A stretch of DNA of 64,000 nt from contig NZ_CADIKC010000001.1 in assembly GCF_902859805.1 (NCBI RefSeq), positions 1,178,001 to 1,242,000 on the forward strand, in the 5' to 3' direction. Numbering within the stretch: the first letter of the stretch is position 1; every line of letters begins with the position of its first letter. A model generated the notes under the pieces. The model was not told where the DNA came from. It did not search any database and worked only from the letters and a program-made list of their open reading frames with translations. A program made the position numbers and the translations under genes. The DNA comes from Paraburkholderia sediminicola (GTDB taxonomy: Bacteria > Pseudomonadota > Gammaproteobacteria > Burkholderiales > Burkholderiaceae). Positions 25,647-34,324 of this stretch are shown piece by piece.

Positions 25647-26249
25647 TTAGCGTCCGAAAACTGCCTTCGGAATATCGATCGTGACTGGCCCGCCATCGTC
25701 TGGATTCCTACCAATATATCTAGGCCATGCTGTTTCGTTACAGAATAGCCCATCCAACGTCCCTCCATTTCCGCGGATTGTCTCTTGCAATCGCTTGTCA
25801 GCGAGGGCGCGTCGATGCGGTGTATCCGGCTCCAAGGTTACCGAAGGTATGAACTGCGCATGTTCACTATTTTGGTTGTTCTTATTCGCGAAAACCCAGA
25901 GTTCCCCGCGACGCAGCGTCAGAAACCGAAACTCTCGTCCATAGTCAGGGCAAGCGGGATATAAGCCGTTCCCGGATTCGTCGCATATGCTCACGAGCGC
26001 CGAGCGATCATCTAGCATCACGCCAGAGAGACGGCCACCGTTATTATTGGTAGAAAATTCATCCCAAGTTCCCGACACTGCGGAACCATCCTGAACGAGG
26101 TTGAACGAAACCCCACGTCCGTTTGAGCAATCCGTAGGCGGGGTCTCCCATACCCATTTCCCGGCTAGTTGCCCAAGCGCTGAAGTCGCCATGAGCGCGA
26201 CCACGGCTCCCGCAAGTCCAAGTCCGACTTTCGATATTTTCAGTTGCAT
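25647..26249 (-). CDS. Secreted hypothetical protein
   Basis: A 200-residue protein with an N-terminal signal (KISKVGLGLAGAVVALMATS, cleavage near ALG-Q). The mature part starts GKWVWETPPTDCSNGRGVSF and continues with short beta-rich stretches (GSAVSGTWDEF, GGRLSGVMLDDRSALVSI), reminiscent of small extracellular beta-barrel proteins, though no family is recognised. ATG 26249 places the signal at the N-terminus; an upstream extension would read through repeat copy 8. Confidence 0.62.
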   Translation of the reverse strand: MQLKISKVGLGLAGAVVALMATSALGQLAGKWVWETPPTDCSNGRGVSFNLVQDGSAVSGTWDEFSTNNNGGRLSGVMLDDRSALVSICDESGNGLYPACPDYGREFRFLTLRRGELWVFANKNNQNSEHAQFIPSVTLEPDTPHRRALADKRLQETIRGNGGTLDGLFCNETAWPRYIGRNPDDGGPVTIDIPKAVFGR

Positions 26250-26297
26250 TGGACGCCGGCAATCGCCGTTCGTGGTGGTAGACGTTGCATGTTGAAC

Positions 26298-26416
26298 GAT
26301 TGTCGACGATTTCGCGGTGGGAGTCGACTGGCCGCTTGTGGTCGTCCTCTGCCTGTCGGGGATCGGCGGCACGCGACCCTGAACGGACTTCCGTTTCGCC
26401 AGAAAGCGGTCGTTGG
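26298..26416 (+). repeat. Intergenic palindromic repeat, copy 8
   Basis: Begins GATTGTCGACGATTT and aligns without gaps to copy 2 across the core region; includes GATCGGCGGCACGCGACCC, shared with copy 5. The right end is AGCGGTCGTTG. The palindrome is partly lost. Confidence 0.65.
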
Positions 26417-26471
26417 GAGGCATCACCGATGCTACGCAAGCATTATTCCGGCCAAATTCTCGATTGAAAAG

Positions 26472-26876
26472 TTAGTCAAAATCGATCCTAAAAGCGCACT
26501 CGTCTCCGTACTGCAGCTTTAAATCGATCAGGACTGAATTCGAGAGCGCAGTCGTCAAAGCAGCCTTCAACTCCGGGGTGACGCCGTCCAGGTGAAAGGA
26601 AAACCACCACCCCGGTGACGCATCGACCCAAGACACGAATAAGTCTTCGCTGCTGGCGCTCCAAAACTGAACGTTCTTCACCGTCGCGGTAGACGCTTCA
26701 CTAATGATCCTGTCGCGGGGTATCGCAATCTGCTCGCCATCATCGCTCCAGTGCGTTACTCGCCTACTTTCTGGATTGGCAAGCACAAGTCCAAGAGGCT
26801 GGAGCAACGCCTCGACAAAGCGAAAAACGTCCGAAAATGGACCCTTCAATAGTACCGTCAATATAGGCTTCGCCAT
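26472..26876 (-). CDS. Hypothetical protein
   Basis: A 134-residue predicted soluble protein (AKPILTVLLKGPFSDVFRFV ... DECAFRIDFD). It shows alternating beta and alpha stretches (SSEDLFVSWVDASPGWWF, LKAALTTALSNSVLIDLKLQ), with no recognised motif. No signal peptide. It is bounded by repeat copies 8 and 9, with the CPBP-protease gene downstream on the same strand. Confidence 0.62.
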   Translation of the reverse strand: MAKPILTVLLKGPFSDVFRFVEALLQPLGLVLANPESRRVTHWSDDGEQIAIPRDRIISEASTATVKNVQFWSASSEDLFVSWVDASPGWWFSFHLDGVTPELKAALTTALSNSVLIDLKLQYGDECAFRIDFD

Positions 26877-26956
26877 GGCGCTAGCGAACTTCAGAATTGG
26901 TTGATCGTAGCTGTAGTTGTAACGGCGAGATCGCGTGGCAATCTTCCGTCGTGGCC

Positions 26957-27075
26957 GATTGTTGACGATTCTTGTGAAGATGTCGAATGACCGTTCATGG
27001 CCGAACTCCGCCGGCTGATAAGCGACTCAGATCGACCCCGAACGGACCAACGCGAAACACAAGAGCAGCCGTTCG
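26957..27075 (+). repeat. Intergenic palindromic repeat, copy 9
   Basis: A 119-bp copy from GATTGTTGACGATT to GCCGTTCG, with TGTCGAATGACCGTTC, TGGCCGAACTCCGCCGG and a right half ending ATCGACCCCGAACGGACC. It nearly fills the gap before the CPBP gene. Confidence 0.68.
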
Positions 27076-27093
27076 ACACACAGCGGATGCCCG

Positions 27094-29013
27094 CTACGCC
27101 ACAACCACGCTGTAGACGAAGATCGCGTTATTGATCGCGTGCACCAGTATGGGCATCGACAGCCCCTTCGTCTTCCTGGTCAGCCAACCGGCAATCAAGC
27201 CCATGACGAACAGGTAGATAAAATGGCGCGTGTCTTCGTGCATACCGGCGAATATCGCGGCCTGCAGCACGTTGGCCCAGCCGAAGCTGATATGTCGCGA
27301 CAATCCTCCTAACAGGCAACCGCGGAACACCAGTTCTTCGATTATTGGCACAAACACTGATAACACCAGTAGCGCGAGCGGAATACCACCGAGCGCGATT
27401 GCACCGTGCGTCAGATTCACCGCCCACGAGTTCGGAGCAAAGCCGTGCTGCACGTCGTGCCGAGCCAGCAAGCGGGGGATCTGATAGATACCGTACGCGA
27501 CGACGGGTACCAACATCCACGTCCACTTCCATCGTCCACTGCCGAGCCATTCGCGCCATCCGATCAGCCGACCGACTGCCGCTAGCCCGAGCGCGCTGAA
27601 AAACAGTGCCCACAAATGTGAAATCGCAATGCGATTCGAGGCATCGATGCGCACCACGCCGCTGCCGGTCGGCGACAGCGCGGCCGTGCCCGTGCGAAAG
27701 ATCGTGACGAGATAAAGCGCCATGGAGAAGGCGCCCAGCGCCCACCATGCGTGCCGCAAACCTATCCGCGCAAAGAGTGGTGCGGACGTTTTTCCGGCGC
27801 GTTGCCGGACCGTACCACGGTAATGCACCGGGAAGAGCAACAGGCCTGGCGATGCAAGATACAGCGCGAGCATACCGAACAGGCCGGCCGCGAGTGGGAG
27901 CAAATCGACGCGGGCCGCGATAGCCGGATTGAGGTCAAGCAGATGCGCGTACGCATACGCGAACGGCGTCGCCTTACCGGTCTTCTGGTACTGGTCGCGG
28001 ATAATATCCGCAGCTATCTTCGCGTCGCCCACATCGAATGCAACATCGAGGCGAAGCTGTTGGTTCTGCGGAGACTCGAACTTATGCGACGCGGTGTCAG
28101 CGGTCAGAGCCGCTTGCGCAGCGGCCGAATCGCCGGCACGCTGCAATACACGCGCCGTCGTATAAGCGTCGATCTTGAGTCCTGCACGTTGGGCGCGATG
28201 AAACTCGTCGCTAGCTTCCGTGCCAGGCAGCACTTCGACAGCCGTATTGATGCGTACGGCTTCCTGCCATGGGGTCTTGGCGACGGGTGCCGCGGCCAAC
28301 AGCTTGCCGGCATCGCGTGCGCGACCCGTTCTTGCCAGGTACCGCATCGCGTCGATCAGGCGGTCATTGGCCGGATCGAGCTGCACCGCGAGAACCGCCT
28401 CCTGGCCAGCCCGGGTGTCGTTTTTCGTCGTCGCGTAAGCGCGTGACAACGCGCCATGAAGACGCGCGCGCTGCGCGGCGCTCCAGCCGGTCGAATGGGC
28501 GACGAGCGGCTCACCATACGCGAGCGCATCTGCACCGAACCGATGTTCGAGCAGATAAAGTGCCGCTTCGGGATCGGTTGCAAACTCCTTGTTGAGCGCG
28601 GTGCGACAAGTTTCCAAGTCTTTCCCGGCGACCTCGCCCCAGCTCAGATCCTCCGACCACGCGAAGCGCTCGATAAATTTGCATTGCGCGAGAAGAAGCG
28701 ACATATCACCGGGGCTTTTGCTCTGAGCCTGACGATAAAGGTCGAGCACCTGCTGGTAGCTGTTCTTTTCCTGGTCCACGACGAATTCGGCGGCCTGCTC
28801 TGGCGCGCGGATTTTGTCGGGCGACAGGCGGCCCGCGTCGGCTGCCACGGCATGGCCCGTCAGTAGTGCGCTGCCTGCAATAAGGAGGCAAGACTTAAGG
28901 ATGCTGGCGAGCGTAGAAGCAGATGGCAGACTGAGCCAATGAGATTGCGGACCTTTTGCGCGGCTGACGTACGCGCTTTGACTTGCCGGAGCACGCCGAC
29001 GGCACATGTCCAT
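27094..29013 (-). CDS. CPBP-family intramembrane metalloprotease with large N-terminal helical-repeat domain
   Basis: A 639-residue protein. An N-terminal hydrophobic stretch (SILKSCLLIAGSALLTGHAV) acts as signal or anchor. Residues about 60-390 are helical, TPR-like (DLYRQAQSKSPGDMSLLLAQ, RARLHGALSRAYATTKNDTR). Several membrane segments follow, then a CPBP/Rce1-like domain: Glu559-Glu560 in IEELVFRGCLLGG, His592 in FAGMHEDTRHF, His625 in ILVHAINNA. CPBP proteases act on prenylated or membrane proteins or in bacteriocin immunity. GGGGGAAG before ATG 29013 supports this start. Typical CPBP proteins are 200-300 residues, so the exported helical domain is an unusual fusion, possibly for substrate recruitment. 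Confidence 0.8.
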   Translation of the reverse strand: MDMCRRRAPASQSAYVSRAKGPQSHWLSLPSASTLASILKSCLLIAGSALLTGHAVAADAGRLSPDKIRAPEQAAEFVVDQEKNSYQQVLDLYRQAQSKSPGDMSLLLAQCKFIERFAWSEDLSWGEVAGKDLETCRTALNKEFATDPEAALYLLEHRFGADALAYGEPLVAHSTGWSAAQRARLHGALSRAYATTKNDTRAGQEAVLAVQLDPANDRLIDAMRYLARTGRARDAGKLLAAAPVAKTPWQEAVRINTAVEVLPGTEASDEFHRAQRAGLKIDAYTTARVLQRAGDSAAAQAALTADTASHKFESPQNQQLRLDVAFDVGDAKIAADIIRDQYQKTGKATPFAYAYAHLLDLNPAIAARVDLLPLAAGLFGMLALYLASPGLLLFPVHYRGTVRQRAGKTSAPLFARIGLRHAWWALGAFSMALYLVTIFRTGTAALSPTGSGVVRIDASNRIAISHLWALFFSALGLAAVGRLIGWREWLGSGRWKWTWMLVPVVAYGIYQIPRLLARHDVQHGFAPNSWAVNLTHGAIALGGIPLALLVLSVFVPIIEELVFRGCLLGGLSRHISFGWANVLQAAIFAGMHEDTRHFIYLFVMGLIAGWLTRKTKGLSMPILVHAINNAIFVYSVVVA

Positions 29014-29476
29014 ACGTATGCTTCCCCCTCTGGGACACAATATTGTTGTTCGCGCCGCAATCAATAACGCTTGTGGCGCAGAACGCGCCATCAGAAGCGC
29101 CGAGTGCCCCGGTCAAGGCCTCAGCCACGCAGAGCATTCGGATTTTCAGGCAACGCGAGTTGCGGCGCCGCCATTGGTCTGATGATTGATTATCGGCTGT
29201 GGGAGATAACTTCTTTAGCGTTCTTGTATTAATTGGCTTCTGTTTTCAATATCAAGGCGGCGTGCTCTTCATACGCCATGTCAATAGTCGACCCGTCATT
29301 ATCAATAGCAACCCTGCTTGTTCAACCTGGCAGATTGTGCTTCCGGCACGATCCGTCAAAGCCCGCTGTCGGTTAAGCGCAAAAAGTCGGCCGATTATTG
29401 TGCCACACGCACGAATTGACAACGCACAGCGGTACACCGACACTGAGTGATTCCTTTCACCGTTGCGACCTTTGGA
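29014..29476. other. Divergent intergenic region
   Basis: About 460 bp between the CPBP gene and a LysR gene. It has no supported gene. A/T-rich stretches near 29200-29260 probably carry promoters. No repeat copy was seen here, so the block of repeats ends at the CPBP gene. Confidence 0.4.
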
Positions 29477-30394
29477 ATGAACTTCGAGATATCCGACTTG
29501 CGCGCCTTTGTCGCGACAGCCGACCTCGGCAGTTTTCGCGCTGCTGCCGACACGCTGCATCTATCGGCGTCGGCGCTGTCGCGTCGAATCGAGAAACTGG
29601 AGGACACGCTGGGCGTCAGGCTTTTCGAGCGAACCACGCGCAAGATGGATCTGACCATCGTCGGTCGCGGGTTTCTGGATCGGGCGTATCGAATCCTCAA
29701 CGAGATCGACAACTCGATGCTCGAGTTCGACGATTTCGCGCGCAAGATGACAGGCGAGCTCACGATTGCGTGCGTGCCCTCGGCCGTGCGTTATTTCCTT
29801 CCCGAGGCCATTGCGGTCTATCACCAGCGTTATCCCGGCATCCGCCTGCGTTTGATCGACGAGCCGTCGTCGATGGTTTTTCTCGCTGTCGCGCGCGGCG
29901 AAGCCGATTTCGGTCTGACTTACGTCGGCACACAGGAGCCGGACATCGAGTTCACGCCGCTCCTCGACGACCCTTTCGTCCTCGCCTGCCCGCGCGCTCA
30001 TCCACTCGCCAGGCGCAAGTCCGTCGCCTGGGCGGAACTCGCCGGCCTCGACTATCTGGCGATCGCACAGGGCAGCGGCAATCGCGCGGTCATAGAAGAG
30101 GCGCTGGCGGGCGTCACTGACAGGCCGAAATGGTTCTGCGAAGTGCGTCATGTGCCAGCTCTCGTGAGCCTGGTGGAAGCAGGACTTGGCGTGGGCGTCG
30201 TGCCTCGCCTCGCCATGCCTCGTGGCCCTCACAAGGCGCTCACGAGCGTCACGCTCGTCGATCCGCCAATCCGGCGCACGCTGGGCGTACTCCAGCGTCG
30301 CGGACGCGGCTTGTCTTCTGCCGGACGCTTCTTCCTTCAATTGTTGACGGAGCTTCGCGCATCCGATGCGCTGCCCGCAAACACTGGCGCCTAA
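29477..30394 (+). CDS. LysR-family transcriptional regulator
   Basis: A 305-residue LysR protein. The helix-turn-helix is residues about 1-62 (FEISDLRAFVATADLGSFRA, LSASALSRRIEKLEDTLGVR, LFERTTRKMDLT), followed by the effector-binding domain. ATG 29477 begins the signature; a GTG ten codons upstream is less typical. It lies upstream of, and in the same direction as, the dehydrogenase-transporter-binding-protein genes, 220 bp away, and is their likely regulator. Confidence 0.9.
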   Translation: MNFEISDLRAFVATADLGSFRAAADTLHLSASALSRRIEKLEDTLGVRLFERTTRKMDLTIVGRGFLDRAYRILNEIDNSMLEFDDFARKMTGELTIACVPSAVRYFLPEAIAVYHQRYPGIRLRLIDEPSSMVFLAVARGEADFGLTYVGTQEPDIEFTPLLDDPFVLACPRAHPLARRKSVAWAELAGLDYLAIAQGSGNRAVIEEALAGVTDRPKWFCEVRHVPALVSLVEAGLGVGVVPRLAMPRGPHKALTSVTLVDPPIRRTLGVLQRRGRGLSSAGRFFLQLLTELRASDALPANTGA

Positions 30395-30614
30395 CGGACG
30401 CTCCACGGGCTGAACCGCTTTCAGTTGCTGTGACCGGCCACGCGTGCGTTACACCGGTTGCAGCCCGATTCGTGCATACGACGCACCAATCGAACGAAAA
30501 TATGCGTTTGTCACGCGGGTGGCGCCTGCCCGATCATGTGTGAAACACAAGCGCTGTGCTGTCGCAGCCGCTTGAACCGCACTGTTTTTTTGATCGAAGG
30601 AGACGACCCGTTCC

Positions 30615-31664
30615 ATGACTCAACCCACCACCACTTCTGGCATAGTCAGCAAGGCGCAATTGACCGAGCTGACAATCGAAGCACTCTGCGCGCTCGGCCT
30701 CGATCGCGCCGATGCCACCGACACCGCCACCATCCTTGTGCTCGCCGACCTGTTCGGTTTGCGCACCCACGGCACGAGCCGAATCGAATCGTACGGCGCT
30801 CGTCTGCGCATCGGCGGCATTAATCCCAAGCCGTCGATCAGTTCCCAACAAGTCGGCCCGGCGCTTCATCGCCTCGACGGCGACAACGGTGTCGGTCCGC
30901 TCATCGGCTATCGCGCACTCGATCTGGCGATGACGGCCGCGCGCGAGAATGGCATCGCGTGCGTGTTCGTGCGAGGCAGCAATCACTTCGGCCCGGTGTC
31001 GCCGTATTCGTACCTCGCCGCCATGAACGGGTTCGCCAGCATCATCGGCAGCAACGCGACGACGACGATCGCGCCGTGGGGCGGCACCGACGCGCGCCTG
31101 GGCAACAGTCCCGTCGGCTTCGGTGTCCCGAACCCGGAAGGCCATCCGTTCATTCTGGATATGGCGATCAGCGTCGCAGCGCGCGCAAAGATTCGCAACG
31201 CCCTCAAGCGGGGAGAACCGATTCCCGGTGACTGGGCGACCGACGCTCAAGGCAAGCCGACCACCGACCCGAAAGCCGCGCTTGATGGCTTCCTGCTGCC
31301 GATCGGCGGCCACAAGGGCTACGGCCTCGCGCTGGTCGTCGATCTGTTCGCGGGGCTGCTTTCAGGAGCGGCCTATCTGACGCACGTGAAGTCGTGGGAG
31401 GATGACCCTGAACAGCCGCAGAATCTTGGCCACTTCTTCATCCTGATCGATACAGCCAGGCTTGGCAGCGGTACGTGGCTCGCCGCACGTATGGCCGACT
31501 ATGCGGCAATTCTGCACGGCTCCAAGCCCGCGAACCCGGATGCGCCTGTGATCGTTCCCGGCCAGATCGAACTTGGCCAGTTAGAACGCCAAACGGCCGC
31601 AGGCATCGACATCGGCGCGGCGCAGCTCGCGATGTTGCAAGCGGCCGCGCGGCCACACGACTGA
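30615..31664 (+). CDS. Malate/L-lactate/ureidoglycolate dehydrogenase family (Ldh2) oxidoreductase
   Basis: A 349-residue NAD(P)-dependent dehydrogenase of the Ldh2 family, structurally unrelated to classical malate dehydrogenases. Motifs seen: LFGLRTHGTSRIESYGARLR, ENGIACVFVRGSNHFGPVSP, GNSPVGFGVPN, and LPIGGHKGYGLALVVDLFAG. Members reduce or oxidise 2-hydroxy acids, including malate, sulfolactate, 2,3-diketogulonate and ureidoglycolate. AAGGAGA lies upstream of the ATG. An anion-type MFS carrier and a solute-binding-like protein follow, so the substrate is probably an imported hydroxy- or keto-acid. Confidence 0.88.
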   Translation: MTQPTTTSGIVSKAQLTELTIEALCALGLDRADATDTATILVLADLFGLRTHGTSRIESYGARLRIGGINPKPSISSQQVGPALHRLDGDNGVGPLIGYRALDLAMTAARENGIACVFVRGSNHFGPVSPYSYLAAMNGFASIIGSNATTTIAPWGGTDARLGNSPVGFGVPNPEGHPFILDMAISVAARAKIRNALKRGEPIPGDWATDAQGKPTTDPKAALDGFLLPIGGHKGYGLALVVDLFAGLLSGAAYLTHVKSWEDDPEQPQNLGHFFILIDTARLGSGTWLAARMADYAAILHGSKPANPDAPVIVPGQIELGQLERQTAAGIDIGAAQLAMLQAAARPHD

Positions 31665-31805
31665 AGCGGCGATTCGTCCGCTATGCCGCACTCCTGCGAC
31701 TTTCCCAACGCGCAGGTTGCCGGCGAGCAATGAGACTTAACGGGCCGGACAGCGCTATCGGGCGCGCGGTCCGTCTAAAACATAAAAAGCTCGAAGGAGG
31801 GACAG

Positions 31806-33086
31806 GTGACAAACATTCGTTGGCGTATCGTCTTGCTGCTGTTCATCGCAGGCTTCATCAACTATCTCGACCGATCGGCTCTATCCGTCGCTGCGCCCGC
31901 CGTGATGCAGGAATTGCATTTGTCGCCGAGCAGCCTTGGACTGTTGTTCTCGACGTTTTTCATCGGCTACGCGGTCTTCAATTTCATCGGCGGCTGGGCT
32001 GCGGATCGCTGGGGCGGCAAGCGCGTTTTTTCAGGAGCAATCCTGACGTGGTCGTTGTTTTGCGGCGCGACCGGCCTCGCGACGGGCTTCGGGTCGCTGC
32101 TGGCGATCCGTACTCTTTTCGGCATGGCCGAGGGACCGCTTGCGACGACGATCAACAAGATCGTGAACAACTGGTTCCCGCATAAGGAATCGGCGACCGC
32201 ATTCGGCTTTGCGAATTGTGGTCTGCCGCTGGGTGGCGCGGTTGCGGGGCCGGTGGTCGGCCTGCTCACAGCGGCCTACGGCTGGCGCGTCGCGTTCGCG
32301 GGAATCGCGTGTCTCGGATTGCTTTGGCTGGTTTTCTGGCAGTTCATGGCGACCGACAGGCCGCACCAACATCCGCGCATATCCGATGAAGAACGACGGC
32401 TGATCGAATCCGACCGCAGCGTCCCGGAAGATCCGTCGGACGTCAAGCACCTTGGTTTCTACCTCAAGCAACCCGCCATTCTCGCGGCGATGATTTCGTA
32501 CTTCGGTTACAGCTACATCCTGTTTTTCTTCCTGACATGGTTCCCGAGCTTTCTGATGCTGGATCGTCATTTGAGTCTGAAAAGCATGAGTCTCGCGACG
32601 GTGTTGCCTTGGGTGCTGGGATTCGTCGGGTACGGACTGAGCGGTGTGCTGTCCGATCTGATCTTTCGCCGCACAGGCAATGCGCTGCGCGCCCGCAAGT
32701 GGGTGCTGATCGTATGCCTCGGCACCGCGGGTGTCTGCGTCGCGCTTGCTGGCGCCGTGACCACAACCGTCAGCGCGCTGGTGCTGATGGCCATTGCCGT
32801 GTTTGCACTATATTTGAGCGGCAGCACATACTGGGCGCTGATTCAGGACACGATTCCCGGTCCGAAACTCGGCAGAGTCGGCGGATGCGTGCATGCCATC
32901 GCGAACTGTGCCGGCATCGTCGGTCCGACTGCAACCGGATTTCTCGTCCAGCAAAGTCATACGTTCTTCAGCGCGTTCGTCCTCGCTGGCGGGATAGCGC
33001 TCGCCAGCGTGCTCGCCGTGACGATACTGCTGCGTCCGCGATCGTCGGCTCGCATCGAGTCGAACAGCGCGCGCGTCTGCGGCTGA
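31806..33086 (+). CDS. MFS transporter, anion:cation symporter-like
   Basis: A 426-residue permease with about 12 membrane segments. FINYLDRSALSVAAPAVMQE at the N-terminus and GGWAADRWGGKRVFSGAILT after segment 2 are signatures of the ACS family, which includes hexuronate, glucarate and tartrate carriers. The start is GTG 31806, with GGAGGGACAG just upstream. It follows the Ldh2-family gene by 141 bp and probably imports that enzyme's substrate, an organic anion. Confidence 0.87.
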   Translation: MTNIRWRIVLLLFIAGFINYLDRSALSVAAPAVMQELHLSPSSLGLLFSTFFIGYAVFNFIGGWAADRWGGKRVFSGAILTWSLFCGATGLATGFGSLLAIRTLFGMAEGPLATTINKIVNNWFPHKESATAFGFANCGLPLGGAVAGPVVGLLTAAYGWRVAFAGIACLGLLWLVFWQFMATDRPHQHPRISDEERRLIESDRSVPEDPSDVKHLGFYLKQPAILAAMISYFGYSYILFFFLTWFPSFLMLDRHLSLKSMSLATVLPWVLGFVGYGLSGVLSDLIFRRTGNALRARKWVLIVCLGTAGVCVALAGAVTTTVSALVLMAIAVFALYLSGSTYWALIQDTIPGPKLGRVGGCVHAIANCAGIVGPTATGFLVQQSHTFFSAFVLAGGIALASVLAVTILLRPRSSARIESNSARVCG

Positions 33087-33135
33087 ACGTCCATGTCGAT
33101 ACACGAAGTCCCAATTCCTAACTCTATTCGTCTCC

Positions 33136-33867
33136 ATGAAACCCGATCCGTCCATCATTCGTGCGTTCATACCCACCGGCAAGCTGCGGGCATCGATCAA
33201 TCTCGGCAATCCGATTCTGGCGGCCAAAGACCCATCAGGCGAACCGACCGGTGTTTCGGTGGATCTGGCGCGAGCGTTTGCGGCAACGCTCGGTGTAGAA
33301 CTGGAGCTCGTGGTATTCGATGCGGCGGGCAAGTCTGTTCAGGCGGTCAGCGATGAGCGAGCGGACCTCGGCTTCTTCGCCGTAGATCCACGACGAGGAG
33401 AAACCATCGCGTTTACCGAGCCGTACGTTTTGATCGAGGGCTATTACCTGGTCCGCGATGCATCGCCGATCCGCCGTAACGAGGACGTCGATCAGCAGTC
33501 AGTGCGTGTGGCCGTCGGAGAGGGAAGCGCTTACGACCTGTTCCTGACTCGCGAGCTGAAGCATGCGCAGATCGTGCGCGCACCAACGTCGCCGACGGTC
33601 GTCCGAACATTCCTCGAACAGGACCTCGAAGTCGCGGCAGGCGTCAAGCAGCAGCTCGAGGCCGACGCACGTCAAGCGCCCGGCCTGCGTCTGCTCGACG
33701 GGCGCTTCATGGTGATCCGCCAGGCGATGGGCGTGCCGAAGAGCCGTGGTACAGCGGCCGCAGATGCATTGCGTGCCTTCGTCGAGGAAGCGAAAGCATC
33801 CGGGCTCGTCGCTCAAGCACTCGCTCGGCACAAGATCGCCGGCGCATCAGTTGCGCCCGCGGCGTAA
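33136..33867 (+). CDS. Solute-binding-protein-like protein (SBP_bac_3) without signal peptide
   Basis: A 243-residue member of the ABC amino-acid-type binding protein family. It shows GKLRASINLGNPILAAKDPS, GVSVDLARAFAATLGVELEL, DERADLGFFAVDPRRGETIA and FTEPYVLIEGYYLVRD. Unlike periplasmic relatives it starts directly at the mature fold, with no hydrophobic leader, and no ABC permease or ATPase is nearby. It may bind ligand in the cytoplasm, act as a cyclohexadienyl-dehydratase-like enzyme, or have lost its signal. It starts 49 bp after the MFS gene and looks like the last gene of the operon. Confidence 0.8.
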   Translation: MKPDPSIIRAFIPTGKLRASINLGNPILAAKDPSGEPTGVSVDLARAFAATLGVELELVVFDAAGKSVQAVSDERADLGFFAVDPRRGETIAFTEPYVLIEGYYLVRDASPIRRNEDVDQQSVRVAVGEGSAYDLFLTRELKHAQIVRAPTSPTVVRTFLEQDLEVAAGVKQQLEADARQAPGLRLLDGRFMVIRQAMGVPKSRGTAAADALRAFVEEAKASGLVAQALARHKIAGASVAPAA

Positions 33868-34028
33868 GCGAGCTCAGGCGCGCTACGTATGCGGGAAGGC
33901 GGTTCGATTCCGCGCGCCTAACGCGCCAGTCTGGGTCGGCCCATTCTTGACGTGGCCGGCAGACACGCCCCGTTGCTGCGGATCGCGCCGCCTTGGTTTC
34001 AACGGCAGGTATCAGGGGCGTACCTGAC

Positions 34029-34147
34029 GCTCAAACGTCGGCACGCTGCGGACGATGGACAGCCGCTTCTGGCCGAACAGAGCCTGACGACGATCGGCTT
34101 AGTTCGACCCCGAGCCGTCATTCGGGTCACCATGTTGACAACGGCCA
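34029..34147 (+). repeat. Intergenic palindromic repeat, copy 10
   Basis: Core GGCCGAACAGAGCC ... CGATCGGCTTAGTTCGACCC followed by GAGCCGTCATTCGG. It is the main recognisable content of the 457-bp gap 33868-34324, which has no supported gene. The limits are set by analogy with copy 2. Confidence 0.65.
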
Positions 34148-34324
34148 CTTTCCAATTCCGAACGGACATCTGCCCGCATCACGTCTGCAGTACGGGCGCT
34201 CGCGGCCGACGGGTCGCGAGCGGCCATCATGCACTCGCTCAGAAGTACCAACGGAATCTCGGTCAAATCACCAGCACGCGTTTGGCGATGCGCGTGGCCG
34301 CTGTGACTTCGTTGTGAGGCGCCG

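Noticed and set aside
20441..27075. Chromosomal integron with attC sites
   Set aside because: The gene/repeat alternation, uniform repeat orientation and ~119-bp length recall attC arrays. However, the attC core pairs (RYYYAAC and GTTRRRY) are not consistently found at the ends, no IntI gene is in the window, and the one tyrosine recombinase is of another type. I report a repeat family instead.
33136..33867. ABC amino-acid uptake system
   Set aside because: Only a binding-protein-like gene is present; no permease or ATPase genes are nearby and no export signal is seen.
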